NCBI RefSeq assembly: GCF_000024365.1
Contig: NC_013235.1
Location: 4,898,001-4,962,000, forward strand
Direction: 5' to 3'
Length of the DNA stretch: 64,000 nt
Origin: Nakamurella multipartita DSM 44233
Lineage (GTDB): Bacteria > Actinomycetota > Actinomycetes > Mycobacteriales > Nakamurellaceae
The position numbers and the translations under genes were made by a program. How positions within the stretch are numbered: position 1 is the stretch's first letter; each line of letters opens with the position of its first letter. Of the stretch, positions 9,706 through 19,342 are shown in pieces. The notes under the pieces are model-generated. The model did not search any database. It saw only the letters and a program-made list of their open reading frames with translations, and was not told the DNA's origin.

Positions 9706-10752
9706 ATGAGCATCTTCCCGACCAGGGCGTCGGGATCCGCGGTCGGACAGGCCGCGTCGATCACCGGTCCGGGCAAGCTCGCGGGGCGACCGCGCCCGTC
9801 CGCGGGACGGGGGGTGGCCGCCGTGGCCGGCCTCGGCCTGCTGGCCGGCTTCAGCAGCGCGGTGGTCGGGCTGCTCGGCCAGGCCTGGACCACCAGCCGC
9901 TCCATCGAGCGGGCGGCCGTGGCCGCCGCGCTGGCCGACGGCACGTTGGTGCCGCCGGTGCTGCCCAACGCGACCGACGCCCAGCAGCGGGTGGCCGATC
10001 ATCTGGTGCACGTCCGCCTGCCCCAGGGCGACGGGGTCTACCTCGCCGACGGGCGCCTGCTGCAGTCCGACCTGGACGTGGAGAACGGTGATCCGGTCCG
10101 CCCCGCCCCCTCACCCCCGCTGACCGTGGTGTTCCTGGGCGATTCGACCTCGGTCGGCTACGGCACCCACAGTGCCGACGAACTGCCGGGCGTCATCATT
10201 GCCCGCGGGGTGGCCCGGCACCTGACTTGCCCGGTTCACCTGCGCTCGCACGGGCTGACCGGAGCCCGCACCGCGGACCTGCCCCGCCAGCTCGAGCTCG
10301 GCCTGGCCGACGATCCGGACCTGGTCGTCATCCTGGTCGGCGCGAACGACCTGCGTGACATGGTCCCGCCCTGGCGGTCGGCCGCCCAATTGGGCCAGTC
10401 CGTGCGGGCTTTGACCACCCGCGGCATCCCGGTCGTCGTCGGCACCTGTCCCGATTTCGGGGTCATCACGGCGATTCCGCAGCCGTTGCGCAGCGTGCTG
10501 AGCGCCTGGTCGCTGCGGTTGGCCGCGATGCAGGAGCGCTCGGTCACCGACGGCGGCGGCCGCCCGGTGGCGCTGGCCCGGCTGGTCAGCCCGCAGTTCG
10601 TCGGCCACCCCGACCTGTTCGCCGCCGACCGGTTCCACCCGTCGGGCGCCGGTTACGACCGCGCCATGCAGGTCCTGCTGCCGGCGGCGATCGCCGAGCT
10701 GGAGCGGGCCGACAGCGCGGCCGACCCGGAGCCGCGGTCCCTGGCCGGTTGA
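9706..10752 (+). CDS. Membrane-anchored SGNH/GDSL-type esterase
   Basis: A 348-residue SGNH hydrolase. A transmembrane anchor spans residues ~36-57; the catalytic domain follows outside the membrane. The nucleophile block is FLGDSTSVGYG with Ser147, the Asn block is VGANDLRD, and the catalytic Asp/His block is DRFHPSGAGYD near the C-terminus. All three catalytic elements are intact. The substrate is unknown; acyl esters of lipids or cell-wall polymers are plausible. ATG 9706 follows an AAGGAGG site 6 nt upstream; the open frame extends 29 codons further without support. A GDSL-type protein next to cbs is, from memory, also found in mycobacteria (Rv1075c). Confidence 0.88.
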   Translation: MSIFPTRASGSAVGQAASITGPGKLAGRPRPSAGRGVAAVAGLGLLAGFSSAVVGLLGQAWTTSRSIERAAVAAALADGTLVPPVLPNATDAQQRVADHLVHVRLPQGDGVYLADGRLLQSDLDVENGDPVRPAPSPPLTVVFLGDSTSVGYGTHSADELPGVIIARGVARHLTCPVHLRSHGLTGARTADLPRQLELGLADDPDLVVILVGANDLRDMVPPWRSAAQLGQSVRALTTRGIPVVVGTCPDFGVITAIPQPLRSVLSAWSLRLAAMQERSVTDGGGRPVALARLVSPQFVGHPDLFAADRFHPSGAGYDRAMQVLLPAAIAELERADSAADPEPRSLAG

Positions 10753-10781
10753 GCCCTCGCCGGTCCTTCGGACAGATGACG

Positions 10782-10818
10782 AACGGCCCCGCACCGAGCG
10801 AACTCGGGCGGGGCCGTT
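10782..10818. terminator. Bidirectional terminator
   Basis: AACGGCCCCGC and GCGGGGCCGTT form a perfect 11-bp stem around a 15-nt loop between two convergent genes. It is a strong hairpin without a long T-tract on either side. Confidence 0.7.
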
Positions 10819-10845
10819 GGTGATGACCGACAGGTCGGTGACCCG

Positions 10846-11622
10846 TTACTGCCGGGCGTACCCCAGCAGGCGCAGGATCTCCAGGTACAGCCAGACCAGG
10901 GTGACCATGAGGCCGAACGCGAAGTACCAGGCGGTGTTCGCCGGCGCGCCCTGCTTGATGGCCTGGTCGATGGCGTCGAAGTCCAGCAGGAAGCTGAACG
11001 CGGCCAGCGCGATGCAGATCACCGAGAACACGATCGCCATGGTGCTGCCGTCCCGGAGCCCCATGTTGATCCCGAACAGGCTCATGACCAGGTTGAACAG
11101 CATCAGCACGGCAACGCCGACAATGCCGCCGATGATCATCTTGGTCAGACGGGGGGTGACCCGGATGGCGCCCGTCTTGTAGATGACGAGCATGCCGCCG
11201 AACACCCCGAGGGTGCCGACGATCGCCTGGGCGGCGATGCCCGGGTAGTACTGGTTGAACACACCGGTGATCGCACCGAGGAACACACCCTCGGCCAGCG
11301 CGTAGCCGATGATCAACGGCGGGCTGATCTTGCGCTTGAAGATGACCACCATGGCCAGCACGAAGCCGATCAGCGCGCCCGGCAGGGCCAGGTAGTAGGC
11401 CTGGAACCAGGCGGTGGCAAAGCCGGCGACGACGGCCAGCACCAGGATCATCGCGGTCTTGGTGACCACGTCGTCCACGGTGAGGAACCGCTCACGGGCA
11501 GGCGCCTCGTAGGCGGGCTGGTTGTACATCTGGTCGAGGTACTGGGCACTGGGTGCCGCCTGCTGTTGCGAGCCGATCACCTTCTCCATGTTTCTGAAGG
11601 CGGGATTACTGGAGCTCTGCAC
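10846..11622 (-). CDS. Bax inhibitor-1/YccA-like membrane protein
   Basis: A 258-residue multi-pass protein of the actinobacterial Bax1-I/YccA-like family. After a hydrophilic N-terminus (residues 1-55, Gln/Tyr-rich) come seven hydrophobic helices. Conserved features include QYYPGIAAQAIVGT, LDFDAIDQAIKQGAP (the acidic helix typical of the family) and a C-terminal WYFAFGLMVTLVWLYLEILR. Relatives in other bacteria form calcium-leak channels; the role here is unknown. The start is GTG 11622 with GGAGGG upstream. It appears monocistronic. Confidence 0.88.
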   Translation of the reverse strand: MQSSSNPAFRNMEKVIGSQQQAAPSAQYLDQMYNQPAYEAPARERFLTVDDVVTKTAMILVLAVVAGFATAWFQAYYLALPGALIGFVLAMVVIFKRKISPPLIIGYALAEGVFLGAITGVFNQYYPGIAAQAIVGTLGVFGGMLVIYKTGAIRVTPRLTKMIIGGIVGVAVLMLFNLVMSLFGINMGLRDGSTMAIVFSVICIALAAFSFLLDFDAIDQAIKQGAPANTAWYFAFGLMVTLVWLYLEILRLLGYARQ

Positions 11623-11810
11623 GCTGCCCTCCGATGAGGCGAGTGGGACTGGTCTGTTGCCGAGAACCTAACCGAGGAAGATCACCATCCGGTGACAACT
11701 GGGCAGGGTTCCCGCTAGGTCCAACGCCGGCCCGGCCCGGGTAGTTCCCGCGGCCGACCGGGGACGGGGTGGTGAGGATGATCTCTCTCCCGGCCCGGCC
11801 ACGGACCCGG

Positions 11811-11884
11811 TGCCCCCGGTGGGACTCGAACCCACACTGGAACCATTTTAAGTGGCCTGCCTCTGCCGATTGGGCTACGGGGGC
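11811..11884 (-). tRNA. tRNA with anticodon UAA (Leu by code), class I fold
   Basis: The reverse strand folds as a complete cloverleaf. The acceptor stem is GCCCCCG/CGGGGGC (7 bp). The D-arm is GCC...GGC, the anticodon stem is GGCCA/TGGTT (two G-U pairs) and the anticodon loop is CTTAAAA, giving UAA. The T-arm is GTGGG-TTCGAGT-CCCAC and the discriminator is A. The variable loop is only 5 nt (CCAGT), whereas bacterial tRNA-Leu normally has a long variable arm. The 3' end reads CCG, so CCA is not encoded. Total length is 74 nt. Leu assignment rests on the anticodon alone. Confidence 0.88.
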
Positions 11885-11930
11885 GCGGACCGCGGGTGGG
11901 TCCCAGCGTAGGGCCAGGGCCGGGAGCCGA

Positions 11931-12881
11931 TCAGGCCAGGGACAGCACGATGCCGTCCAGGATGTCGTGCTCGGAGACCGTCACCTGATGGATCGGCGTT
12001 CGCGCGGCCACCAGCTCGATCATCACGGACAGGATCAACGCTCCCCCGCCGATGACGTCGACCCGGCCCGGATGCATGTAGCCCAGCGCGGCCCGGTGGG
12101 CACGGGTGGCGCCCAGCAGGGTGTCGGCGACGGTGTGCACCCGGTCGATCGGCAGTTCGGCCAGGTGGATGCGGGCCGGGTCGTAGGTGGGCAGCCGCAG
12201 CGCGGCCGCAGCCACCGTGGTCGCCGTGCCCGACACCGGGATCAGCCGGCGCACGCGGTGCACCGGCAGCCGGTCCAGGCCGTCGGCCAGGATCTGCCGG
12301 GCCCAGCGGCGGGCCTGGTCCCGCTCGGTCGACGAGGGCGGATCGCCCCGCAGGATCCGCTCGGTGATCCGCACGCAGCCGATGTCCAGGCTGACGCCGC
12401 CGGCCAGCCGGTTGCTCGCACCGACCCGCTCGCCGATGACCAGCTCGGTGGATCCCCCGCCGATGTCGACCACCAGGAACGGACCGGAGGCCGGGTCCAG
12501 GTCACCGACCGCGCCGGCGAAGGTCAGCTCGGCCTCCTCGTCACCGGTGATGACCTCCGGGTCCTGGCCCAGCGTCGAGCGGACCATCTCGACGAAGTCG
12601 GCCCGGTTGCCGGCGTCCCGGGTGGCCGAGGTGGCCACCATCCGGGTGCGCACCACGCCGGAGGCGGTGATGACCGCCGCGTAGTCGGCCAGAGCCCGCC
12701 AGGTCCGGTCCAGAGCGTGACTGGACAGCCGGCCGGTGGCGTCGACCCCCTCGCCCAGCCGCACCACCCGCATCTCCCGGTGCACGTCGGTCAGCCGGGG
12801 CCGCCCGTCGGGTTCGCGGACCACGTCGGCCACCAGCAGCCGGATCGAGTTGGTGCCGCAGTCGATCCCGGCGACCCGCAT
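11931..12881 (-). CDS. Ppx/GppA family phosphatase
   Basis: A ~316-residue member of the exopolyphosphatase / pppGpp phosphohydrolase family (ASKHA fold). The first phosphate loop is IDCGTNSIRLLV at the N-terminus, SATRDAGN follows, the second nucleotide-binding motif is VVDIGGGSTELVIG, and VSGTATTVAA is a third loop. The length fits the short mycobacterial-type proteins rather than the two-domain E. coli enzymes. I chose ATG 12881 (GGAG 5 nt upstream, family-like MRVAGIDCGTN); ATG 12899 with AGGAG is a close alternative. Conserved context is ppx-DUF501-ftsB-eno, here split by three inserted genes. PolyP versus pppGpp cannot be decided. Confidence 0.9.
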   Translation of the reverse strand: MRVAGIDCGTNSIRLLVADVVREPDGRPRLTDVHREMRVVRLGEGVDATGRLSSHALDRTWRALADYAAVITASGVVRTRMVATSATRDAGNRADFVEMVRSTLGQDPEVITGDEEAELTFAGAVGDLDPASGPFLVVDIGGGSTELVIGERVGASNRLAGGVSLDIGCVRITERILRGDPPSSTERDQARRWARQILADGLDRLPVHRVRRLIPVSGTATTVAAAALRLPTYDPARIHLAELPIDRVHTVADTLLGATRAHRAALGYMHPGRVDVIGGGALILSVMIELVAARTPIHQVTVSEHDILDGIVLSLA

Positions 12882-13023
12882 TGGTGCTCCGGCCGTCATG
12901 CGCGCTGGCTCCTGGTCTGCCTCGTGCTCGGCCTCATGGTCGGCGACGGTACCCGGGGCGAGGCCGCCCCCCGGCGCGCGGGGCACACTGGCCTGATCCC
13001 GTCGTCCGAGGAGGCCCAGCGCC

Positions 13024-14652
13024 GTGCCGCCGACCCATGATGTCGTCAATGTCGTCGACCCCCTGGTCGGGTTCGACGTCGCTGCCGCCGATCCGGCCCT
13101 GGCGGCCGGCCTGGCCGCGGCCGGCACCACCCCGACCGAGCCGTTGCGGTCCCTGGCCGTCGACGCGGGCGCGGCGGAGTGGGCCGAACAAGCCCGGCTC
13201 GCCGACCGCAACCCGCCGGTCCTGCACACCCACGACCGGGCCGGGCGCCGCGTCGACGAGATCGAGTACCACCCGTCCTGGCACCGGCTGATGGGCCGGG
13301 CGGTGGGCGCCGGATTGCAGGCGGCGCCCTGGGCCCCGGACGCCGGCGCGCACGCCCACCTGCACCGGGCGGCCGGCTTCTACCTGTGGACCCAGACCGA
13401 ATCGGGCCATCTGTGCCCGATCTCCATGACCTACGCGGCGGTCCCGGCGCTGCGGCACGACGCGGACCTGGCCCGGGAGTTCGAGCCCGGGCTGTGTTCG
13501 CCCGAGTACGACTTCGGTCTGCGGCCGGCCGCGGCCAAGCGCGGGCTGCTCGCGGGCATGTCGATGACCGAGAAGCAGGGCGGGTCCGACGTGCGCGCGG
13601 CCACCACCCGCGCCGTGCCGGAAGGCGATGCCGGCCACTACCGGCTGACCGGGCACAAGTGGTTCACCTCGGCCCCGATGAACGACCTGTTCCTCACCCT
13701 GGCCCAGGCCCCGGGTGGGCTGAGCTGCTTCGTGGTGCCCCGGGTGCTGCCCGACGGGCAGCGCAACGCGGTGAGCGTGCTGCGGCTCAAGGACAAACTC
13801 GGCAACCGGTCGAACGCCTCCGGCGAGATCGAGTACGACGGAGCCCTGGCCCGGCGGCTGGGCGAGGAGGGCCGCGGGGTGCCCACCATCCTGGAGATGG
13901 TGACGATGACCCGGCTCGACTGCGTGCTCGGCTCGGCCGGGCAGATCCGGGCCGGGTTGTCCCAGGCGGCGTACTACGCCGCGCACCGCCGGGCGTTCGG
14001 CCGCCGGCTGATCGAGCACGAGGCGATGGCCGCCGTGCTGGCCGACCTGGCGGTCGAATCCTGGGCGGCCACGCTGACCGGACTGCGGCTGGCCGACCTG
14101 GTCGACGACCGGTCACCGGCGGCCGCCACCCTGCTGCGCCTGGCCCTGCCGGCGGCCAAGTTCTGGATCTGCAAGCGGGCGGTCCCGGTGCTGGCCGAGG
14201 CCCTGGAATGCCTGGGCGGCAACGGCTACGTGGAGACCTTCCCGACGGCCCGGCTGCTGCGCGAGGCGCCGCTCAACGGCATCTGGGAAGGCTCGGGCAC
14301 GGTCACCGCGCTCGATGCCGTGCGCGCCCTGGGCCGCAGCCCGGAGTGCGCGCAGGCGCTGCTGGCCGAACTGGCCGGCGCGGCCGGTGGGCACCCGGCG
14401 TTCGACTCGGCCGTGCGGGAGCTGACCGGCCTGCTCCGGCAGCCGCCGGATCCGGCCACCGCGCGCCGGCTGTGCTCGCTGACCGCCCGGACCCTGGCCG
14501 CCGGACTGCTCCTGCGCCACGCCCCGGCACCGGTGGCCGAGCTGTACTGCGCGACCCGGCTGGGCTGGTCCGGGGACCGGGTGTTCGGCGAGGTGCCGCC
14601 GGGCACCGCCACCGCGGGCATCGTCGAGTCGATCACCCCGTCGCCGCGCTGA
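13024..14652 (+). CDS. AidB-like acyl-CoA dehydrogenase
   Basis: A 542-residue flavoprotein of the acyl-CoA dehydrogenase superfamily, AidB branch. The N-terminal VDPLVGFDVAAADPAL and HPSWHRLM segments, MSMTEKQGGSDVRAATT (flavin-binding) and ALECLGGNGYVE near the C-terminus are characteristic. The end NGIWEGSGTV followed by a helical tail is also AidB-like. Family members bind FAD; E. coli AidB belongs to the adaptive response to alkylation, but its catalytic role is unsettled. The start GTG 13024 has GAGG 9 nt upstream. It is divergent from ppx. Confidence 0.88.
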   Translation: MPPTHDVVNVVDPLVGFDVAAADPALAAGLAAAGTTPTEPLRSLAVDAGAAEWAEQARLADRNPPVLHTHDRAGRRVDEIEYHPSWHRLMGRAVGAGLQAAPWAPDAGAHAHLHRAAGFYLWTQTESGHLCPISMTYAAVPALRHDADLAREFEPGLCSPEYDFGLRPAAAKRGLLAGMSMTEKQGGSDVRAATTRAVPEGDAGHYRLTGHKWFTSAPMNDLFLTLAQAPGGLSCFVVPRVLPDGQRNAVSVLRLKDKLGNRSNASGEIEYDGALARRLGEEGRGVPTILEMVTMTRLDCVLGSAGQIRAGLSQAAYYAAHRRAFGRRLIEHEAMAAVLADLAVESWAATLTGLRLADLVDDRSPAAATLLRLALPAAKFWICKRAVPVLAEALECLGGNGYVETFPTARLLREAPLNGIWEGSGTVTALDAVRALGRSPECAQALLAELAGAAGGHPAFDSAVRELTGLLRQPPDPATARRLCSLTARTLAAGLLLRHAPAPVAELYCATRLGWSGDRVFGEVPPGTATAGIVESITPSPR

Positions 14653-14742
14653 CCATCCGGGATGGTGAGTTCTCCCCGTTGTCCTGCGGTCGGCCGTGCC
14701 CTAGCGTCCCGCGCAGGGAAGGCTGAGGCAGGTGGGGGGCGC

Positions 14743-16107
14743 ATGACGCTGATCGGGAGTGACCCGGACGAGCTTCGCGCGCTCGCGGTCGCCCTGCGCA
14801 CCGCGGGGACGCACCTGGCGACCACCCGGCAGCAGGTGGACGCCCGGCTGGCCACCTCGTCCTGGACCGGGCCCGACGCCGAGACCTTCCGCGCGGACTG
14901 GTTCCGCGGCCGGCGGGTGGTGTTGGCCCAGGCCGGCGACCTGCTGCTGGCCGCGTCGGCCACGCTGATCCGGAACGCGGACGAGCAGGACCGGGCCAGC
15001 GCGGCCGACGGCGGCGCGGCCCGCCGGCCGGGCGCGGGTGGGCCCACCGACTACACCGCGCAGGCCCTGCGCCGAGCCGGCATCGACCCGGCGACCTGGG
15101 ACCCGAACGCCGGCGTCGACGGCAACCGGGCCACGATCGAAGCGGTCTACGCCTACTACGCCCAGCTCTACCGGGACAACCCGGAGATGCTCTGGGCCGG
15201 GATGGCCGCGCTGATCGGCCCCAGCTTCTACGCGGGCTTTCGCGACCTGGACACCTTCGCCGACCTGGCCGGACTGGCCCGCGGCATCCTGAGCAGTCCC
15301 CTGGCCGGCACCCTGCCGCCGGACATCCGCAGCAGCCTGACCGGGTTGGCCGCGATGACCGCGGCCGACCTGGAGTCCGAGTTCCGCTGGTACGAGCGCA
15401 CCTTCCTGGGCATGCAGAAGGAGATCTTCCTCGACCTGGGCCCGCAGCACGAGGCGTACCGATCAGCCGGCCTGGCCGGGGTCAAGTCGTTGCTCGACGA
15501 CGGCACGATCAGCCAGCAGGCCTACGACGCGTGGGCCACCATCGATGAAGGTAAGCGCACCGGAAACACCGACCTGATCGAGCAGGGCAACGCCAGCCTG
15601 CTGCGCCGCGAGCAGTCCGAGATCATCCGCGACCAGTACGACGCCATGTACCAGCGGCCGGTCACCGGCCCGGCGCTGACCTACCTGGCCACGCTGGTCG
15701 GCCAGCCGTCGGTGCCCGGCGCCAAGAGCTTCGCCGACGTCTTCCCGTTGCAGGTCAGCACCGACGTCGGGGTCGGGCCCAAGGACATCGACGTGCACAC
15801 TCCGGACCGGATCCCGTTCACCGATGGCCGGCTGCCGCAGCTGGGCGTGCACGGGGACAACCCGCTGCAGGGCAGCGTCACCGTCACCACCCCGCTGCCG
15901 GCCGGCAATGTCGCCCATTTCGCGGACCGGTGGGCGCTGATCGAGCGGGACACCCTGCCGGCCTACCAGCACCTGTCCCGCGACCAGGTGCTGCAGGTCC
16001 TGCAGACCCCGGTCGGTCCGCGCAGCGACGATTACGTCATCCGCAGCCGGATCGCCGAGATCGCCCGAGACCTGGCCACGCACTGGCGGGTCGAGGTCCG
16101 GCAATGA
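14743..16107 (+). CDS. WXG100-like-headed protein of unknown function
   Basis: A 454-residue protein. Residues 1-~90 are an all-helical segment with a WxG turn (SSWTGPDAETF, Trp41/Gly43) closely resembling WXG100/ESX substrates. The rest (~100-454) is mostly helical and unknown to me, ending in a short basic HWRVEVRQ. This layout (ESX-type head plus a variable body) is found in type VII-exported effectors and in large actinobacterial proteins of unknown role. ATG 14743 follows a GGTGGGGGG stretch. A lipoprotein gene begins 28 nt downstream, so the two are probably co-transcribed. No toxin motif is recognisable, and no ESX secretion gene is in the window. Confidence 0.8.
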   Translation: MTLIGSDPDELRALAVALRTAGTHLATTRQQVDARLATSSWTGPDAETFRADWFRGRRVVLAQAGDLLLAASATLIRNADEQDRASAADGGAARRPGAGGPTDYTAQALRRAGIDPATWDPNAGVDGNRATIEAVYAYYAQLYRDNPEMLWAGMAALIGPSFYAGFRDLDTFADLAGLARGILSSPLAGTLPPDIRSSLTGLAAMTAADLESEFRWYERTFLGMQKEIFLDLGPQHEAYRSAGLAGVKSLLDDGTISQQAYDAWATIDEGKRTGNTDLIEQGNASLLRREQSEIIRDQYDAMYQRPVTGPALTYLATLVGQPSVPGAKSFADVFPLQVSTDVGVGPKDIDVHTPDRIPFTDGRLPQLGVHGDNPLQGSVTVTTPLPAGNVAHFADRWALIERDTLPAYQHLSRDQVLQVLQTPVGPRSDDYVIRSRIAEIARDLATHWRVEVRQ

Positions 16108-16135
16108 TCGACCGAACCACCGTGAACGACCGCTC

Positions 16136-16744
16136 GTGAACACCCGCGCACGGCAGGGCCCCGCGGTGTTCGTGACCGCGGTGTTGCTCGCCGCGGTGGT
16201 CCTCACCGCGGTGAGCAGTTGCACGACCGCCCCACCCAGCCCACCCGAGGGAGTCCAGATGAGCACGTCGGCTTCAGCCTCGACGGCCGGCGCGCGGGTC
16301 GACTGGGACCTGTCCACCCCGCGAACCCCCACCGAGTTGGGGGGACGATCGGCGGACGTGGTCGCCGTCGAGACCCTGGGGGTCAACGGCGTCCAGGTGC
16401 AGCTCACCCTGCCCGGCCCGGACCGGGTGACCGGCTCGTTCGGCCTGGTCACCGGCGATTCGGGGGGCGGCGGCGGCCCGGTGCGGTACCTGAGCCTGGC
16501 CACCACCCAACTGCACGACGGCGCCTGGGAGCCGTTCGTCGAACGATTCCTGGCCGAGTTCGGCGGAGACCGGTCGGCCGTGACCGCCTACCTGGCCGCG
16601 GCGGTGCCCGCAGCGGCCGCCGGCCGGGCCGATCCGGGTCGCACGTTCCCGGGCCCGGCCAGGCCCGGTTATCGCCCCGCGCTGCAGGTGCGACCGGCCC
16701 TGGACGGGGTGGTCGTGGCCTGGACGTTCACGCTGACGGGCTGA
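16136..16744 (+). CDS. Putative lipoprotein paired with the WXG-headed protein
   Basis: A 202-residue exported protein. A hydrophobic stretch (residues ~9-27) ends in a lipobox AVSSC with Cys29, followed by a Thr/Pro/Ser linker. The mature part (~50-202) is a small domain with a Gly-rich loop (TGDSGGGGGPVRY). I do not recognise the family. GTG 16136 lies 28 nt after the WXG-headed gene, so the two are likely one operon; partner or immunity function is inference only. Its 3' end overlaps the convergent DUF501 gene by 17 nt. Confidence 0.75.
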   Translation: MNTRARQGPAVFVTAVLLAAVVLTAVSSCTTAPPSPPEGVQMSTSASASTAGARVDWDLSTPRTPTELGGRSADVVAVETLGVNGVQVQLTLPGPDRVTGSFGLVTGDSGGGGGPVRYLSLATTQLHDGAWEPFVERFLAEFGGDRSAVTAYLAAAVPAAAAGRADPGRTFPGPARPGYRPALQVRPALDGVVVAWTFTLTG

Positions 16745-17267
16745 GCCGGGCGCACGGGGCGCCGCCCCGCACGTAGTCGCCGAGCATGTCCACCGCGCGG
16801 TCGCCCAAAGGGTTGACGCCTCGGCCCACGGCCAGCGCGTGCGCGACCAGCACGTGCAGGCATTTGACGCGGTCCGGCATGCCGCCCGCGGTGACCGGGA
16901 TGCCCAGGTCGTCGATGGCGTTGCGCATGGCCAGGTAGGACTCGTGCGCGGACCGGTAGGCCGCGGCCAGGTCGGGGTCGGCGGCGAGCTCGTCGGTCAT
17001 CTCCCGCATGACGCCCCCGGCCTCCATCCGGCCGATCGTCGAGTTCAGCGATGAACAGCACAGGTAGAACAGCGTCGGGAACGGGGTGCCGTCGGGCAGC
17101 CGGGGGGCGGTCTGCACGACCGCGGGCACGCCGTGGTCGCACCGGTAGGCAACGCCGAGGACGCCTCGGGGAGCGCGGCCCAGTTCACGGGTCAGCCGGT
17201 CCAGGTCCTCGTCGGTGGCCGGCTGGAGCTGGAGGGCTACTGCCCCTCCTCGGTCAGGGTGTCCCAC
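16728..17267 (-). CDS. DUF501 family protein
   Basis: A 179-residue cytosolic protein of the conserved actinobacterial DUF501 family. Characteristic segments are LGRAPRGVLGVAYRC, PFPTLFYLCCSSLN with paired cysteines, and MPDRVKCLHVLVAHALA near the C-terminus. The function is unknown. The GTG at 17267 overlaps the end of the FtsB-like gene by 31 nt, and gene order eno-ftsB-DUF501 is conserved across actinobacteria, so the three are surely one operon. The first ~12 residues may be over-called because the family homology begins at LQPATDEDLDRL. Confidence 0.85.
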   Translation of the reverse strand: MGHPDRGGAVALQLQPATDEDLDRLTRELGRAPRGVLGVAYRCDHGVPAVVQTAPRLPDGTPFPTLFYLCCSSLNSTIGRMEAGGVMREMTDELAADPDLAAAYRSAHESYLAMRNAIDDLGIPVTAGGMPDRVKCLHVLVAHALAVGRGVNPLGDRAVDMLGDYVRGGAPCARLSPSA

Positions 17268-17842
17268 AGACCGCCGTACCAGGGTCCGGTCGGCACCGGG
17301 GTGGTCGATGCGGAGTCACCGGCACCGGCCAGCGGCGGGGCATGAACGACGAACACGGTGTCCCCGGGGGTGACGTACTGCAGCCGGCGCCGGGCCTCGG
17401 CGGCGACGTAGTCGTTGTCCAGCAGGGCGTCCTTGCGGGACTGCAGCTCGGCCCGCTGCTGCTCCAGGTCCTGCTGCGAGGCCACGGCCGCCGCCAGGGT
17501 GGCCCGCTGCTCCAGGTAGTTGCGCAGCGGGAAGGCCACCGACAGCGCGACCGCGCAGAGCACCAGGCCCAGGATCGCGACCTGACGGGCCAGCGCCGAC
17601 TGCGGCATCAGGCCGCGGCCGGGCAGGGTGGGCGCCCGCCACGTTCGTCCGGTGCGCCGGGCGGTGCCGGGCGCCGCGGCCGACGGGCGGGAGGCCGCCG
17701 GGCGAGAGGCCGCCGGGCGCGACGAACCGGCCCGTCCGCGGCCGGCCGACCGGGTCGATCGGTTTTTGGTGCCCGCCGCGGACGACCGGGCCTCGGACGT
17801 GCGAGTCCCGGTGCCCGGCCGCCGCTGCGGTTGTTCACTCAT
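17237..17842 (-). CDS. FtsB/DivIC-like septum formation protein
   Basis: A 201-residue bitopic division protein. Residues 1-80 are a disordered, Arg/Ala/Pro-rich cytoplasmic tail containing short AAGRP-type repeats. A transmembrane helix spans ~86-105, followed by a coiled coil at ~107-145 (EQQRAELQSRKDALL) and the family motif AEARRRLQYVTPGDTVFVV. Such proteins join FtsL and FtsQ in the divisome. ATG 17842 is chosen; the ribosome site is weak. It lies 20 nt downstream of eno and overlaps DUF501, the usual arrangement. Confidence 0.88.
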   Translation of the reverse strand: MSEQPQRRPGTGTRTSEARSSAAGTKNRSTRSAGRGRAGSSRPAASRPAASRPSAAAPGTARRTGRTWRAPTLPGRGLMPQSALARQVAILGLVLCAVALSVAFPLRNYLEQRATLAAAVASQQDLEQQRAELQSRKDALLDNDYVAAEARRRLQYVTPGDTVFVVHAPPLAGAGDSASTTPVPTGPWYGGLWDTLTEEGQ

Positions 17843-17861
17843 CGAAGCAAGGACCGATCCG

Positions 17862-19241
<1,380 letters not shown>

Positions 19242-19342
19242 CTAGAGGCGAACGCCCGCCCGGTCGCGTCGGACTCGCCCGGTTCGCCCGACGCCCGTCG
19301 CCCCGTGGGCACCGCAAGATCAACTCCGAGCCGGTGGCGGGG

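Noticed and set aside
11769-13040. Rightward 423-residue open frame across the tRNA and ppx
   Set aside because: It covers the tRNA and the complement of a recognised phosphatase; composition is typical of a shadow frame.
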